The position numbers were made by a program, and so were the translations under genes. Below are positions 49,609-60,682 of a DNA stretch of 64,000 bases, piece after piece. The DNA is from Zygosaccharomyces rouxii (Eukaryota > Ascomycota > Saccharomycetes > Saccharomycetales > Saccharomycetaceae), in assembly GCF_000026365.1 (NCBI RefSeq), contig NC_012992.1:558001-622000 (forward strand), in the 5' to 3' direction. Below the pieces are notes generated by a model, which saw only the letters and a list, made by a program, of their open reading frames with translations, was not told the DNA's origin and made no database searches. How positions within the stretch are numbered: the stretch's first letter is position 1; each line of letters opens with the position of its first letter.

Positions 49609-51126
49609 TTATGGTTTAGGACCGATCATGTGCTCAGGAACCACCCAATGGTCGAATTCTTCTGCCGTTAAAATGTTTAGTTGTAGGGCAGATTCCTTTA
49701 GAGTAATGCCGTTCTTGTGAGCGTTCTTTGCAACCTTAGAAGCAGCATCGTAACCGATCTTAGGGTTCAATGCGGTAACAAGCATTAGAGATTCATGTAA
49801 CAATTTGGCGATATTTTCCCTGTTTGCTTGAATACCATCAACACAATGGACACGGAAAGAATAAGAAGCGTCACTTAACAAATTGATGGAGCTTAACAAG
49901 TTAGAGATCATCACTGGTTTGAAAACGTTCAATTCAAATTGACCAGATGCACCAGCAAAAGTGATGGCAGAATGGTTACCAAACACTTGAACACAGACTT
50001 GGGTTAGGGCTTCATTTTGAGTTGGGTTCACTTTACCAGGCATGATAGAAGAACCTGGTTCATTTTCAGGTAAGGACAACTCACCATAACCACAACGAGG
50101 ACCAGAACCCAAGTAACGAATATCTTGGGCAATCTTGAAGAGAGATACGGCAAGAGTGTTTAGAGCACCACTAGCTTCCACAACGGCATCATGAGCTGCT
50201 AGTGCTTCAAATTTGTTAGGAGCAGTTTGGAAATCAATACCAGTTTCCTTAGCGACTTCAGCGGCAACATTTTCAGCCCAACCAATCTTAGTGTTTAAAC
50301 CGGTACCAACGGCAGTACCACCTTGGGCCAAAAGCTTTAAGCTGTCCAAAGTAGATTCCACACGTTTTATACCGTTAGCAACTTGTTGTACGTAACCGGA
50401 GAATTCCTGACCTAAAGTCAACGGAGTAGCATCTTGTAAGTGAGTACGACCGATCTTGACAATATCTGCGAATTCTTCACTCTTCTTTTGCAAGGAATCC
50501 TTTAGAGCGGTCAAGTTTGGTAACAAATCTTTGGTAATCGCTAAAACTGCTGCAATGTGCATCACGGTAGGGAAAGTGTCGTTCGAAGATTGAGACATGT
50601 TGATGTGATTGTTAGGATGAACAGATTTAGATCCCAGTTTACCACCTAATAACTCGATAGCACGGTTGGAAATAACTTCGTTAGCATTCATGTTTGACTG
50701 AGTACCCGAACCGGTTTGGAAAACGACCAATGGAAAATGGTCCTTTAATTTACCACTAGCAACTTCATCAGCAGCTTGCTTGATGGCGACAGCCAATTTG
50801 GGATCCAATTGACCATTGGCTTCATTGACAGTAGCTGTAGCTTTTTTCAAAATCCCAAAAGCATGAACCACAGCTTCTGGCATTCTTTCACGCTGACCAC
50901 CAATTCTGAAGTTCTCAAAGGAACGTTGGGTTTGAGCACCCCAGTACTTGTCAGCTGGGACCTTGATTTCACCAAACGCATCAGTTTCAACACGATGCTC
51001 CTGCAACCAAGGAGTAGTGGTATGTAATTGAGAGATTTGTGACATTGGTGTTTTCGATGTCAGACGAGGAGAACTGACTTGACAAACACAACTGTTCTTT
51101 AATACATTGCTAGACAATCTCAACAT
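49609..51126 (-). CDS. FUM1: Fumarate hydratase (fumarase)
   Basis: A 505-residue class II fumarase converting fumarate and L-malate in the TCA cycle, with a cytosolic pool that takes part in the DNA-damage response in yeast. The first ~45 residues are basic and hydroxylated and look like a mitochondrial presequence. The enzyme then starts at [13 protein letters not shown]. Signature residues are present: [13 protein letters not shown], the HPNNHIN substrate loop, [16 protein letters not shown] and the catalytic loop [16 protein letters not shown] near residue 360. S. cerevisiae Fum1 has 488 residues. Codon choice looks like that of a highly expressed gene. Confidence 0.97.
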   Translation of the reverse strand: MLRLSSNVLKNSCVCQVSSPRLTSKTPMSQISQLHTTTPWLQEHRVETDAFGEIKVPADKYWGAQTQRSFENFRIGGQRERMPEAVVHAFGILKKATATVNEANGQLDPKLAVAIKQAADEVASGKLKDHFPLVVFQTGSGTQSNMNANEVISNRAIELLGGKLGSKSVHPNNHINMSQSSNDTFPTVMHIAAVLAITKDLLPNLTALKDSLQKKSEEFADIVKIGRTHLQDATPLTLGQEFSGYVQQVANGIKRVESTLDSLKLLAQGGTAVGTGLNTKIGWAENVAAEVAKETGIDFQTAPNKFEALAAHDAVVEASGALNTLAVSLFKIAQDIRYLGSGPRCGYGELSLPENEPGSSIMPGKVNPTQNEALTQVCVQVFGNHSAITFAGASGQFELNVFKPVMISNLLSSINLLSDASYSFRVHCVDGIQANRENIAKLLHESLMLVTALNPKIGYDAASKVAKNAHKNGITLKESALQLNILTAEEFDHWVVPEHMIGPKP

Positions 51127-51502
51127 GGCGAGATAAAGGGCTCCCGGTATATGTGTTCCGTACGATCAATTAGCCTTTGTCACCTGTTTCCGCAGAAGTT
51201 TTGCGCGTATACGATACCTCCGTATATAAGCGAACTCGTTGCATTTTGCATGTATATATATTCGCAGTTTATCAGCCTGAACGCTATCGACAAAATATAT
51301 AGCATCCTTGGACGCCAAACATTTGGCACTGAAAAATTCTGTGATCGGCTCCGATTGCGGAAAGTTGGGCGTTGGGTGTAGGTGTTCCGGATCATTTAAC
51401 CAAAGAATATCGGGATCCATTGCCCGAAGCTCTAATAGAATATAATCGGCGGCTAGTTACGGATGTTATTATTATTATCATGCATATTAACTATTATATG
51501 AA
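51127..51502. other. Spacer FUM1-VSB1
   Basis: 376 bp between the FUM1 start and the VSB1 stop; holds the FUM1 promoter. Open frames of 84 codons on the minus strand and 76 on the plus strand overlap here. Neither resembles a known protein and I do not annotate them. Confidence 0.45.
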
Positions 51503-54500
51503 TTAAGCGCTTACCAAAGTGTAACCTAGAAGCTGTTCGAATCTTCTGCTCTTGATTAGTAGACACAGTAATACCAGCTCAGTGTACAGTTGTAAATTCT
51601 CTGCTCTAAGCTTTTGTAACCCATCAACGTCTATCAGCCATAAACAGGTGTCAGTCTCTGTTACAATAGTAACTTTATGTTCTTCGGAGGACTTGTAATC
51701 AGAACCAACGATATTGCCGCAACAAGTTCTGTTAGACATGGTTTCATAAACTACACCTTGAGGTAAATCGAGTGCAATTTTCAGTAATCCAGATTCTACG
51801 ACAAAGAAAAAATCTTGGTTATGTAGAAGAATGGATTGCGTGGTTAATCTCCTTTTCACGAAATAAGGTACCAATTGACTCCATAATTGGGTCTCCCTTT
51901 CCCTCAAATGAGGGTCAGTGGAAGTAATGTTCTTTCTATAGGATTTTAGGGCAAATAATAGCAGAGGTAAAACTGGTTGTTGGCCGTCATTGCAGCTCTC
52001 ATCTTCCAAGGCATCAACATCTTCTTCGTCATTGAACATGTTTTGAGCCACTGAAAGCATTTGATGGTTACGTGGAGTATTCATCGGTAATGACGATAGG
52101 TTTCTAAAGTTAAGCAATGATAAATTCTTCTTGGATATTTGATTATTATCTGTTGGTACTTTTTTAGCAGCAGCGGCTTCAATAGCAGAGGTAACGTTAT
52201 AACTATGCTGCATCTTTTCTCTTGCTCTATCACGTAGCTTCTTATACTCACCTAAAAATTCGTTTTCACACCATTCTAAGGCACCGTTTAAATCATTGAA
52301 CAATTCCACATCGTCTAATAGGCCCACATTGCTGAAAACATTGTAGATGTGATCTCTTTCCTTAATGGATGAAATGATTAGTTTGATTCTTTTGGTCTGT
52401 GTAAATCTTTTAATCCTATTGAAACCTTCGGCTGCAGAATAATCGATATTGTCGGCGTTAATGTTTTTGAAGTCAAGAATCAAATATTTGATTCTACGCT
52501 TACTGGAACTTTTGGAATCAGTGATTTCTAATAACTTATCAATTTTTTCTTCAATAGATATGATAGTACCAAAGAAAAGAACGTTTTGTAATTTTAACAC
52601 ATAGATTTGTTCACCAACTCCGTTTAAGAAATTGCTTTGCACGTAATCACGATTAACAGTACTCCTTGCCACTTTACCATCGAATTCACCGTTAATAGTT
52701 TGTAATTTAGTACTATCCACCAGAAATGAAAAGCAGGCAATTAAAATTCCTACAATAACACCGAGAACAAAATCGTAAATTCCCATTGTGAGCACAATGA
52801 TCACGATGGTAATGTATTCGAAATTGGTTACTTTTCCCCTAGTGTCCAATAATGCTTCCACCAATAGTTCGTAACCGAGTAAAAAGATCAAAGAACCAAC
52901 GATACAGATTGGTATAAATGAAACAATAACAGGACCAATGACCATAACTGCAAAAGTCAAAATGGCCAGCATATAACCAGCGAATGGAGAATCAGCACCA
53001 GCACGAATGAAAAGAACACTATTTGTATAAACCAAATAGTTTTGAATCGATCCTACCATACCACTGATAAAATTGGAATAACCATGGGCAATTAATTCTT
53101 TGTCGACATCGAATTTATCCATATGTAAAGAAATGGCCAGTGCTGGAACGTTGATGGGGACATGCAAAATACCGAAGAAAGTCAATGCTAACATTGTAGG
53201 AATCTGGGCCAGAACCAAATTCCAATGTACTTTATGCCAATCAAATAATTTGTAGTGATCAAACCATCTGTCCTTCGAAGTAGCTGCTGGAAAAATCCAC
53301 CCTAAATCTCTCAATTGGTCCAATGAGATACTGGGTACAATTGCTACGACAAAATGGAATAAAATCAAAGTAACGATGTAGAAAGAAGGTAAAACCAAGG
53401 AGTTTTGAAAACATTTCTGAGTATTCACAAGTAAGATCGTTAGCACAACAGGTAAAAGCCATTTCCATAAAATATCTGTATCTAAGAACAGTTTCTTTAA
53501 AAATTCCCAGGTATACTCAATCTTGGCGAGTCTAGTAGTAACACCCAATCCAGTTATTAAGAGGAAATATCCAACACCACCAATGCAACCAATTAAAATG
53601 TGTCTAGGAAAAAATCCAACGATTTTGCCTAATCTTAATTTACCCAATAAATAAAATGTAATACCTGTGACCACAGAACTGATTGCATAACAAAATATGG
53701 TGGTTGTAATAATATCATCGTCTTGACCTGGAATAGCATCTCTAATGGCAAATGCCATTGTATGGAAAAAAGGTGTAACTTCAATCATTTCACTACCAAT
53801 ACCTGACGTAAAACTGGAAAGACCACCTGAGTAAAGACATTGTGATATTATGGTGGAAATGTAAAACATCGATAACCCGGTTGATCCCAAATGAGAGAAT
53901 ATAGGTTCAGTAATAGGGAAAATAATCATACCATATGATAATCCATCCAAAATGTTTAGAAGGAGACCTAACACTGCTGAAGGGAAATAATGTAATACAT
54001 CTTGACCAAATTGGACGATGCTACTGCCGCTAGCTCTCGCAGTTTGGCTATTATTATTATTCGTCCAATCTTCATCTGTGCCCCCAGGTAATGTTTGATA
54101 ATCTTGATGCGTCATATAATGGTGTAACGATGAATTTTCATCCTCCATAGCATCATAACGATTTCGTACTTCTTCCATACCAGTTGTGTCATCACTAAAA
54201 TTGTTCGAAAGTTCTGCCGTCTGTCTGTGAATTATTTGAGAACCATGAATGGATTTACTTCTACTTCGATCAATTGGTAATACTGAGGAATCATCATTTC
54301 GTTGTTGCAGATTCATCTTTGGGGAAGCTGATAAAAATCCACCACCTAGATATGAACGGCCTGCATAGTTATTTGAATTGTAAAAAGGTGGTGATACTAT
54401 TTCTATGGAAGATGAATCATTCTGATTAATTCTTCCTCCATTATTGTTAGTGTTATTATAATTGGTAAATTCACCATCGCTATTGCGATGAACCTGTCTA

Positions 54501-54577
54501 TTCAGTCCCAGAGACACTGAGATGGCTCCTGATATGGATTGTCTATTTCTCGAAGGACGATCTACACCGTTACTCAT
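51503..54577 (-). CDS. VSB1: Vsb1-type SulP/STAS transporter with cNMP-binding domain
   Basis: A 1024-residue vacuolar membrane protein corresponding to S. cerevisiae YGR125W (Vsb1, 1036 residues), implicated in vacuolar storage of basic amino acids. An Asn/Ser-rich cytosolic N-terminus (about 1-185) precedes 10 or more helices of the SLC26/SulP fold (about 195-620, with YGMIIFPITEP and GGVGYFLLITGLG). A STAS domain follows (about 650-800, YLILDFKNINADNIDYSAAEGF), then a linker and a C-terminal cyclic-nucleotide-binding-like domain (about 890-1010). The frame is open to a TTG at 54637; the first ATG is 54577. A tandem near-palindrome lies 252-275 bp upstream. Confidence 0.92.
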   Translation of the reverse strand: MSNGVDRPSRNRQSISGAISVSLGLNRQVHRNSDGEFTNYNNTNNNGGRINQNDSSSIEIVSPPFYNSNNYAGRSYLGGGFLSASPKMNLQQRNDDSSVLPIDRSRSKSIHGSQIIHRQTAELSNNFSDDTTGMEEVRNRYDAMEDENSSLHHYMTHQDYQTLPGGTDEDWTNNNNSQTARASGSSIVQFGQDVLHYFPSAVLGLLLNILDGLSYGMIIFPITEPIFSHLGSTGLSMFYISTIISQCLYSGGLSSFTSGIGSEMIEVTPFFHTMAFAIRDAIPGQDDDIITTTIFCYAISSVVTGITFYLLGKLRLGKIVGFFPRHILIGCIGGVGYFLLITGLGVTTRLAKIEYTWEFLKKLFLDTDILWKWLLPVVLTILLVNTQKCFQNSLVLPSFYIVTLILFHFVVAIVPSISLDQLRDLGWIFPAATSKDRWFDHYKLFDWHKVHWNLVLAQIPTMLALTFFGILHVPINVPALAISLHMDKFDVDKELIAHGYSNFISGMVGSIQNYLVYTNSVLFIRAGADSPFAGYMLAILTFAVMVIGPVIVSFIPICIVGSLIFLLGYELLVEALLDTRGKVTNFEYITIVIIVLTMGIYDFVLGVIVGILIACFSFLVDSTKLQTINGEFDGKVARSTVNRDYVQSNFLNGVGEQIYVLKLQNVLFFGTIISIEEKIDKLLEITDSKSSSKRRIKYLILDFKNINADNIDYSAAEGFNRIKRFTQTKRIKLIISSIKERDHIYNVFSNVGLLDDVELFNDLNGALEWCENEFLGEYKKLRDRAREKMQHSYNVTSAIEAAAAKKVPTDNNQISKKNLSLLNFRNLSSLPMNTPRNHQMLSVAQNMFNDEEDVDALEDESCNDGQQPVLPLLLFALKSYRKNITSTDPHLRERETQLWSQLVPYFVKRRLTTQSILLHNQDFFFVVESGLLKIALDLPQGVVYETMSNRTCCGNIVGSDYKSSEEHKVTIVTETDTCLWLIDVDGLQKLRAENLQLYTELVLLCLLIKSRRFEQLLGYTLVSA

Positions 54578-55634
54578 TTGTGTATAGGTTACTGTCCATA
54601 TGCAAGAGACACTATCTGGAAAAAATGAAGGGGGCAAGGAAGAAAGAAAGAGGAAGCCTCAATCTAAGTCATTCGACTTTTCTGTTTGTTTTGAAGCGCT
54701 GGTTGCAAATTTAATATATTTTTTCAGACTTCTTCTTCTTTGCCAAGAATTTTTCTTTGTTCGAAAGTTTTATCATAGTGTACGTTATTCGTAAATCACA
54801 TAAGAACCCTGTAATCACATGATAAGTGTGTCATTTGACATGTCATTTGACAGTTCTGTATGATATATAGCAATATGCATCATAGTGTTTAACTAGTGCC
54901 TATTCTTCAGACTGCAAACCAACCATCTCTGGGTTTTACTCAATCACACATACATATTAGGTAGAAATTATTTAATTTTTGTAAAGTGCTCTTGATATTT
55001 TTTTCAAATGTAAACATGCAGGGACAAAACGATTAATGAACAACGGAGAATAGATAATAAAAACAAACAGAATACACTGAACACATTTGAGCTGAGACGC
55101 TGAAATTATCCAACAGTTGACTGGGCTTTTCTAAGGAATAGCACTAGGCGCATAAAGAATATCTTAGACACCAACAAATCATTACTCACTTTCCACGAAA
55201 TTACGTTACCCGCATCTCAATCTTTTTTTTTTCCTCCATCACTTCTCTCCAAACTTACTGGCCGACATTCAAGAGATACCAGTACTATTCAGAAGTTGAT
55301 GGATGACATATATGCACGTTAATACTATCAATTAAGCGTTGATAAAATAATAAGTTTTTGAATTTTTTGTAACGTGTCAATTGGATCTACAATTACAATT
55401 GGGCGTTTTCGTTTCGGGCCAAAGAGTATTTTTTTCTCAGTTGCCTTTCCTGTACAAAATAAAACAAAAGTATTGTTAACGATTTTCTCCAGCACCGTTT
55501 AATTACATTTGATCTATAGTAGAATTTTCAATTGACCTTTGATTGCTTAATCATAAAACTAGACGTTGACCGTTAGACACTGTCCTCTCCCTTCCTTTCC
55601 TTTTATTTTTGTTTAGTTTCGTTTTTCACGCCTA
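54578..55634. other. Divergent promoter region VSB1-SWI3
   Basis: About 1.06 kb. It holds the tandem TGTCATTTGACA element, an isolated ATCACATG at about 54814-54821 and T-rich stretches near SWI3. No ORF or RNA gene I can support. Confidence 0.5.
54829..54852. repeat. Tandem 12-bp near-palindrome TGTCATTTGACA x2
   Basis: Two perfect back-to-back copies of TGTCATTTGACA, each with 5-bp arms TGTCA/TGACA. TGACA cores are recognised by TALE-class homeodomain factors such as Cup9 and Tos8 in yeasts. It lies 252-275 bp upstream of the VSB1 start. Regulatory role is inferred only. Confidence 0.5.
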
Positions 55635-58136
55635 ATGGATAATTTAAAGAATTTAGAGTCTGATAATAATAACAGTGGTGGGGTTAGTCCAACTTCAGTA
55701 CCTGGAGTACCTGATGCAAATACTGCTGATGTTTCTGATGATCTTAGCATGAAGAATGATGAAGATTTATTTGGCGAACCCATAGAAGAAGACCAAGACC
55801 AAAAACAAGAACTGCCGCTGCCGTTGGAAAAAGAATCAGAGCAGCATCAAGTACAAGAGCAAGATCAACAAGATCAATACGATCAACAAGATCAGCAAGA
55901 TCAAGAACCACAACAAGATCAACAAGATCAAGAACCACAACAAGAACAACAAGAGCAGCAAGATCAAGAACCACAACAACCAGAAAAGGAACAGCAAGAA
56001 CAGCAAGAACTTCTGCAACTAGGACAACAGCAGCAGAATCAAGAACTTCTGCAACAAGATCAAGACCCGAGAAATATTGAGCTTCCGAGTAAAGAAACAG
56101 GTTCACAGGATGAAGATCGAATAAAAGATAAAGATGATAATATTGAAGAAAATAAGGCTGCCGAAGCTAATCCTCAAGTGGAAAGCGAGCCTGATGTAAA
56201 AATAGAGAACGAAGAAAGTGTTAGTGGTGGTAACAATGGTGACAAAGATGAAAAGGTAGATGAGAACGAGAATCAAAAAGAACACGAAAACGAAAACAAT
56301 GGAAACGATAATAATACTTACAATAATAATAACGGCGTTAATAATGATAATACTAATCAAAATAATCAAAATAATGGTAACGATGCTACTAATAATCATG
56401 GTAACGATAATGGGGTCAACGAAAATGGGGATAAGAGTGAAGAGAAACCATCAGTAGGAATCGAGCAAGAAAATGAGGGAAAACAATCCAAAAATTCTTT
56501 AGAGCAGTACCCTCCACCACCACCAGCCTCAGAACTATCTAAACCTGCTGTACCTACGACGGCGCCTCCCACTAACGCAACGAAAACTACGACGCATCTG
56601 ACAGCAACAGATGATAATGATTTGGCTGTCCCTCAGTCCCATGAAATTGTAATTCCCAATTATGCCAAATGGTTTAATTTAACTAAAATACATCCAATTG
56701 AGAAACAATCATTACCAGAATTTTTCACCAATAGAATCCCATCAAAAACACCACAGGTATACGTTAAATCTCGTAATTTTATGGTTAATTCCTATCGGTT
56801 GAACCCAAACGAATATTTTAGTGTTACCACTGCTAGGAGAAATGTATGTGGTGATGCCGCTGCCGTATTTCGTATTCATAAATTCCTCATGAAATGGGGG
56901 TTAATAAATTATCAAGTGGATGCTCAACTATTACCGAAAAGTGTCGAACCACCATTCACTGGTGAATATTCCACTAGACATGATGCTCCTAGGGGGCTGT
57001 TCCCATTTGAAAGTTATAAACCATCTGTACAACTACCTGACATGGCCAAACTGAAAAAAATGATGGATACAGATGATTCCAGTAGTGCTCTTCATAAATA
57101 TCTAAAGGAGGAAAAGCGTAAATCTCAATCAGCGATTACCAGTAGTCCCGAAATCAAGGATGAAGATAAAGAGAAAGGTCGCACGAACGAAGATAATGGG
57201 GAGGAAGAACCTGTGGAAAATCCACACGGAGCCAAAAGACCAAAGGTTGTCAAGGCTAGTACCAACGTAGATGACGGTTGGCAAGAAAATGACGTAGAAA
57301 AATTGTTAAAAGGTATTCAAATGCATGGATCCGAGTGGTATAAGATTGCCAAAGAGGTTGGTAATAAAACTCCCGAGCAATGCATCTTAAAATTCATACA
57401 GATGCCCATTGAAGATAAATTCTTGCATCGAAATAGTGAAGACGGATCCGATTTGGGCTCACTCAAATACGCACCTCATTTACCCTTCTCGAAAAGCGAA
57501 AATCCGGTAATGTCCACCTTAGCATTTTTAGTAGGACTTGTTGATCCAAAAGTGGTACAACACATGACGGATAGAGCATTACGAAAATTAGAACCAAAGG
57601 AGGAAGATAACAAATCATCATTGTCACCATCAGAACCACCACCACCACCTACTGCAAAAGAGGCTTCGCAATTGGCAATTTCCTCACTAGGGGTACGTTC
57701 TCATGTATTCGCCAACAATGAAGAGAGACAGATGACATCCATCGCACATCAAATGGCTCAAGTCCAATTACAAAAAGTAGAAGTAAAACTGAAGTTACTG
57801 GATAAAGTAGAAAAATCCTTGGAATTGGAGAAGAAAACTTTGCAAAGACAACAGGAGGACGTTCTTGTACAGAGAATATCACTCGCTAAACATACCAAAA
57901 ATATATCACAAAAATTAGAGGACTCCTTAACTTGTTTTGAAGATAAGGAAAAACTCTCCAGATATGTGGAGGAGATTAAGAGTTTAGTTTCTCATCCACC
58001 GAAATTAAGCATTGGGTCTGCATTTGCCAATTCTGAAACAACGGCACAATCAGGAATTTCTACGAACAGGTCAGAGGAGGACGTAAAACCAGTATCTGTC
58101 GAAGCTCCGCAATCGTATAGGTATTGGTCTGCATGA
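55635..58136 (+). CDS. SWI3: Swi3 subunit of the SWI/SNF remodeller
   Basis: An 833-residue core scaffold of SWI/SNF (S. cerevisiae Swi3 825; the paralogue Rsc8 is only 557, so Swi3 is preferred). The first ~335 residues are low-complexity: Gln/Asp/Glu repeats (about 75-155) then Asn-rich sequence. A SWIRM domain follows at about 336-425 (PNYAKWFNLTKIHPIEKQSLPEFF), a SANT domain at about 545-597 (DDGWQENDVEKLLKGIQMHG) and a Leu-zipper coiled coil at about 705-770. Synteny with YJL176C beside RPL17B (YJL177W) supports the call. Confidence 0.95.
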   Translation: MDNLKNLESDNNNSGGVSPTSVPGVPDANTADVSDDLSMKNDEDLFGEPIEEDQDQKQELPLPLEKESEQHQVQEQDQQDQYDQQDQQDQEPQQDQQDQEPQQEQQEQQDQEPQQPEKEQQEQQELLQLGQQQQNQELLQQDQDPRNIELPSKETGSQDEDRIKDKDDNIEENKAAEANPQVESEPDVKIENEESVSGGNNGDKDEKVDENENQKEHENENNGNDNNTYNNNNGVNNDNTNQNNQNNGNDATNNHGNDNGVNENGDKSEEKPSVGIEQENEGKQSKNSLEQYPPPPPASELSKPAVPTTAPPTNATKTTTHLTATDDNDLAVPQSHEIVIPNYAKWFNLTKIHPIEKQSLPEFFTNRIPSKTPQVYVKSRNFMVNSYRLNPNEYFSVTTARRNVCGDAAAVFRIHKFLMKWGLINYQVDAQLLPKSVEPPFTGEYSTRHDAPRGLFPFESYKPSVQLPDMAKLKKMMDTDDSSSALHKYLKEEKRKSQSAITSSPEIKDEDKEKGRTNEDNGEEEPVENPHGAKRPKVVKASTNVDDGWQENDVEKLLKGIQMHGSEWYKIAKEVGNKTPEQCILKFIQMPIEDKFLHRNSEDGSDLGSLKYAPHLPFSKSENPVMSTLAFLVGLVDPKVVQHMTDRALRKLEPKEEDNKSSLSPSEPPPPPTAKEASQLAISSLGVRSHVFANNEERQMTSIAHQMAQVQLQKVEVKLKLLDKVEKSLELEKKTLQRQQEDVLVQRISLAKHTKNISQKLEDSLTCFEDKEKLSRYVEEIKSLVSHPPKLSIGSAFANSETTAQSGISTNRSEEDVKPVSVEAPQSYRYWSA

Positions 58137-58546
58137 TGATGACGGTGATAATTACGGTGTTTTAGCCGTACATACATCCTCATACCTAAGATTTACCCAA
58201 AATTTAGCCCAAAAAATAGAGAAAGAGAGAAAGAGCGAAATGAAAATGGAATTGCATGGAACTATCCAACTCTGTATTATTTCCCTAACATTATTCATCT
58301 TTTGTAAAACTAAAACTATGTAATATTCAAATAGAACGATACACTATGTCACGTGTAGCTGGCGAAGGAAAGAAAACTGGCGCATCATTCTCGTCTTCAA
58401 GGTAAAATCAACAACTTCTTACAGAATTGAACCCTTTCAATTACACTTGAAACGAGAATCAACAACAAGGAATGACCATTGACTTCTTTCACCGGATTCT
58501 TTCACTTGATTAAAATTATTCATTGGGAACTATTTAGTGTTTGATC
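58137..58546. other. SWI3-COY1 spacer
   Basis: 410 bp with the SWI3 3' flank and the COY1 promoter. A GTCACGTG Cbf1/E-box site lies at 58348-58355, about 190 bp before the COY1 ATG. Nothing else recognised. Confidence 0.55.
58348..58355. promoter_or_regulatory. Cbf1/E-box site GTCACGTG upstream of COY1
   Basis: A perfect RTCACRTG octamer at a normal promoter distance (about 190 bp) from the COY1 ATG. No CDEIII lies nearby. Confidence 0.45.
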
Positions 58547-60682
58547 ATGGACTCATCAATATACTCTCATGCTTTTGATCTGTGGTCAAGGGCAGATTTG
58601 GCAGATTTACAGAAACAACTAGATAAAGATGTTATAGTAGTGAAGGATAACGAGACACAGTCTCTTGAATCTAGAAAGCAACTTGCTACTGAGACCAAAA
58701 AATTTAAAAAATTGGAATCTGAAGAGAAACTGGGCAGTGTCAATAAAATCATTAAACAATACCAACAAGAAATTGATAATCTGACAAAAAGGTCCAAATT
58801 TTCAGAGGTTATTCTTTTAGATATTTATGCTAAATTAGCAGAGGCTCCAGATCCTAAGCCTTTATTACAACATTCCTTAGAGAAACTTAGCAAAGTCGAT
58901 GATTCTAAGGAATTGAAAGAGAAAGTGGAAGTCTTAGAGGATAAATTAGCCAAATACGCTGATTACGATAATTTGAAATCGAGACTATTAGATTTAGAGC
59001 AGAATTCCGCTGTTACTACAGCCAAGAGGCTAAGCGCCAAAGAACAGGAGATAAATTCCACCTGGAATGAAAGACAAAGAAATTGGAACCAAAGAGAGAC
59101 AGATTTGACTAAACAGTTAGAATCTTTGACCTCTAATAATAAGGCATTGGAATCGAAGATTTCTAAACAAGTCGAGTTTGGTGGCGCTAGTAGCGAAGAG
59201 ACCAACAGAACAAATGGTGCAATGGAGTCCAAGAACTACACGGATTCTTCAGAATACAACTTATTGGCACAAGAATTAGAATCTTCACACTCAAGAGTGC
59301 TACAGTTAGAGAAGAGAAATGAAGAGTTAAATGGCCTCTTAGCTAAGGCTACTAGCACAGCAGAGCAGGAATCTCAATTGCAATCTAGAGAAACTAAGAT
59401 AAAACATTTGGAAAGTGAGAATGCTCTTTTGAGTGCATCTTTGGAACGTGAACGTAGTTCTCATACCAAGCTACAAACCGAATTGAGCGAGCAGTTGAAA
59501 TCCTTACAAGCAGAAACTACATATTACAAGACTGAAGTTTCTAACATTAGAATGAAATTGGACAATTATGCAGATTACAACAAATTGAAGGAAGAGTTAT
59601 CAGCTTTGAGAAGAATAGAATTTGGTGCCGACGACGAAGATGGTGAAACAAATGGTGATGATACCAACACTCACGATAAAGTGGAATCAAGTTTGATATC
59701 TGCCAATAAAAAACTGCAAGCCAATTTAGCAGATTTACGTGTAAAATGTTCCAACTACGAGGAGAACGTTACTAGTCTAGAGACAAAGGTGAATCATTTG
59801 GAGAAGAAAGTGACAGAATTGGAACAATTGAATAATAAACTAGAATTGGATCTACAAAAGATTGAAGAAGTGGATGCAGGTTTCAACGATACTAATAGTA
59901 TGATCTCTGGAATCACAAGACAAGTTAAAAGTAGAACTGTCCCACAAAATGGTGGCAGCGGCAAGTTGTCACCAACCACATCCATTGTGGGCATACCAGA
60001 AGAAACTGAAGTAAATGCATCTACAAACAATAATACTATTCTACCCATTGTGACAAAACAAAGGGACAGATTCCGTAGTAAAAATGTAGAATTGGAAAAA
60101 CAATTGAGGCAGAACGGTGTAGAAAGAAATAAGTTGAAGACCGAAATTGCTAAATTGAAGACAGATAACGGTAAATTGTACGAACGTATACGTTACTTGA
60201 CCAGTTATACACAAACTAGTACTAATGATATGACCAATACATCATCATCAGCGGCATTGTCACTTGTCGATACGGAAGCTCAATATTCACATACCTATGA
60301 GGATTCACTAAATCCATTGAACAGTTTCAAGAAAAAAGAAATGGAATATTACAGAAAGAACAAATTATCCATATGGGAAAGGCTGTTCTCTAGTTTTGCG
60401 AAGGTCATTTTGGCCAACAGAAAAACAAGAATGGCATTTTTACTGTATTGCATCGGTTCACATGCTCTGGTTTTCATGATGAGCATCTATGTGATTAATT
60501 TAAGCGGTAAGACGAAGCCAGAACTCGGGGTGATCAACCCACCAACACAACCTGTGGCCGCACCTGCCAATTTAATGGCTAATGGTGGTGCAGCTATCGG
60601 CAATCCTGGAGTCGGAGCAGGGGCAGGAGCAGGAGCAGGAGCAGGTATTGGAAACGGTATGGTTCGAGGTGTACAGGTATAG
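58547..60682 (+). CDS. COY1: Coy1, Golgi CASP-family golgin
   Basis: A 711-residue type II-like tail-anchored Golgi protein (S. cerevisiae 679), similar to mammalian CASP, involved in retrograde Golgi traffic. Almost the whole length up to about 600 is coiled coil, broken by acidic loops near residues 360-375. The conserved CASP region lies near the C-terminus (YSHTYEDSLNPLNSFKKKE, then SIWERLFSSFAKVILANRKTR), followed by one transmembrane helix at about 627-650 and a short luminal tail with a Gly-Ala repeat. The frame opens at TTG 58541; ATG 58547 gives the expected MDSSIYSHAFDLW start. SWI3-COY1-RPL17 order merges YJL176-177 and YKL179-180. Confidence 0.94.
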   Translation: MDSSIYSHAFDLWSRADLADLQKQLDKDVIVVKDNETQSLESRKQLATETKKFKKLESEEKLGSVNKIIKQYQQEIDNLTKRSKFSEVILLDIYAKLAEAPDPKPLLQHSLEKLSKVDDSKELKEKVEVLEDKLAKYADYDNLKSRLLDLEQNSAVTTAKRLSAKEQEINSTWNERQRNWNQRETDLTKQLESLTSNNKALESKISKQVEFGGASSEETNRTNGAMESKNYTDSSEYNLLAQELESSHSRVLQLEKRNEELNGLLAKATSTAEQESQLQSRETKIKHLESENALLSASLERERSSHTKLQTELSEQLKSLQAETTYYKTEVSNIRMKLDNYADYNKLKEELSALRRIEFGADDEDGETNGDDTNTHDKVESSLISANKKLQANLADLRVKCSNYEENVTSLETKVNHLEKKVTELEQLNNKLELDLQKIEEVDAGFNDTNSMISGITRQVKSRTVPQNGGSGKLSPTTSIVGIPEETEVNASTNNNTILPIVTKQRDRFRSKNVELEKQLRQNGVERNKLKTEIAKLKTDNGKLYERIRYLTSYTQTSTNDMTNTSSSAALSLVDTEAQYSHTYEDSLNPLNSFKKKEMEYYRKNKLSIWERLFSSFAKVILANRKTRMAFLLYCIGSHALVFMMSIYVINLSGKTKPELGVINPPTQPVAAPANLMANGGAAIGNPGVGAGAGAGAGAGIGNGMVRGVQV

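Noticed and set aside
51166..51420. 84-codon minus-strand frame upstream of FUM1
   Set aside because: Sequence looks mildly protein-like, but it covers the FUM1 promoter, overlaps another frame on the other strand, and matches no family I know.
54814..54821. ATCACATG upstream of VSB1 as a CDEI element
   Set aside because: No CDEIII match nearby and the neighbouring sequence is not an A/T tract of CDEII type.
55744..56399. Leu/Val/Ile-rich minus-strand frames opposite SWI3
   Set aside because: They look like membrane proteins only because they are antisense to Gln/Asp/Asn repeats of SWI3.
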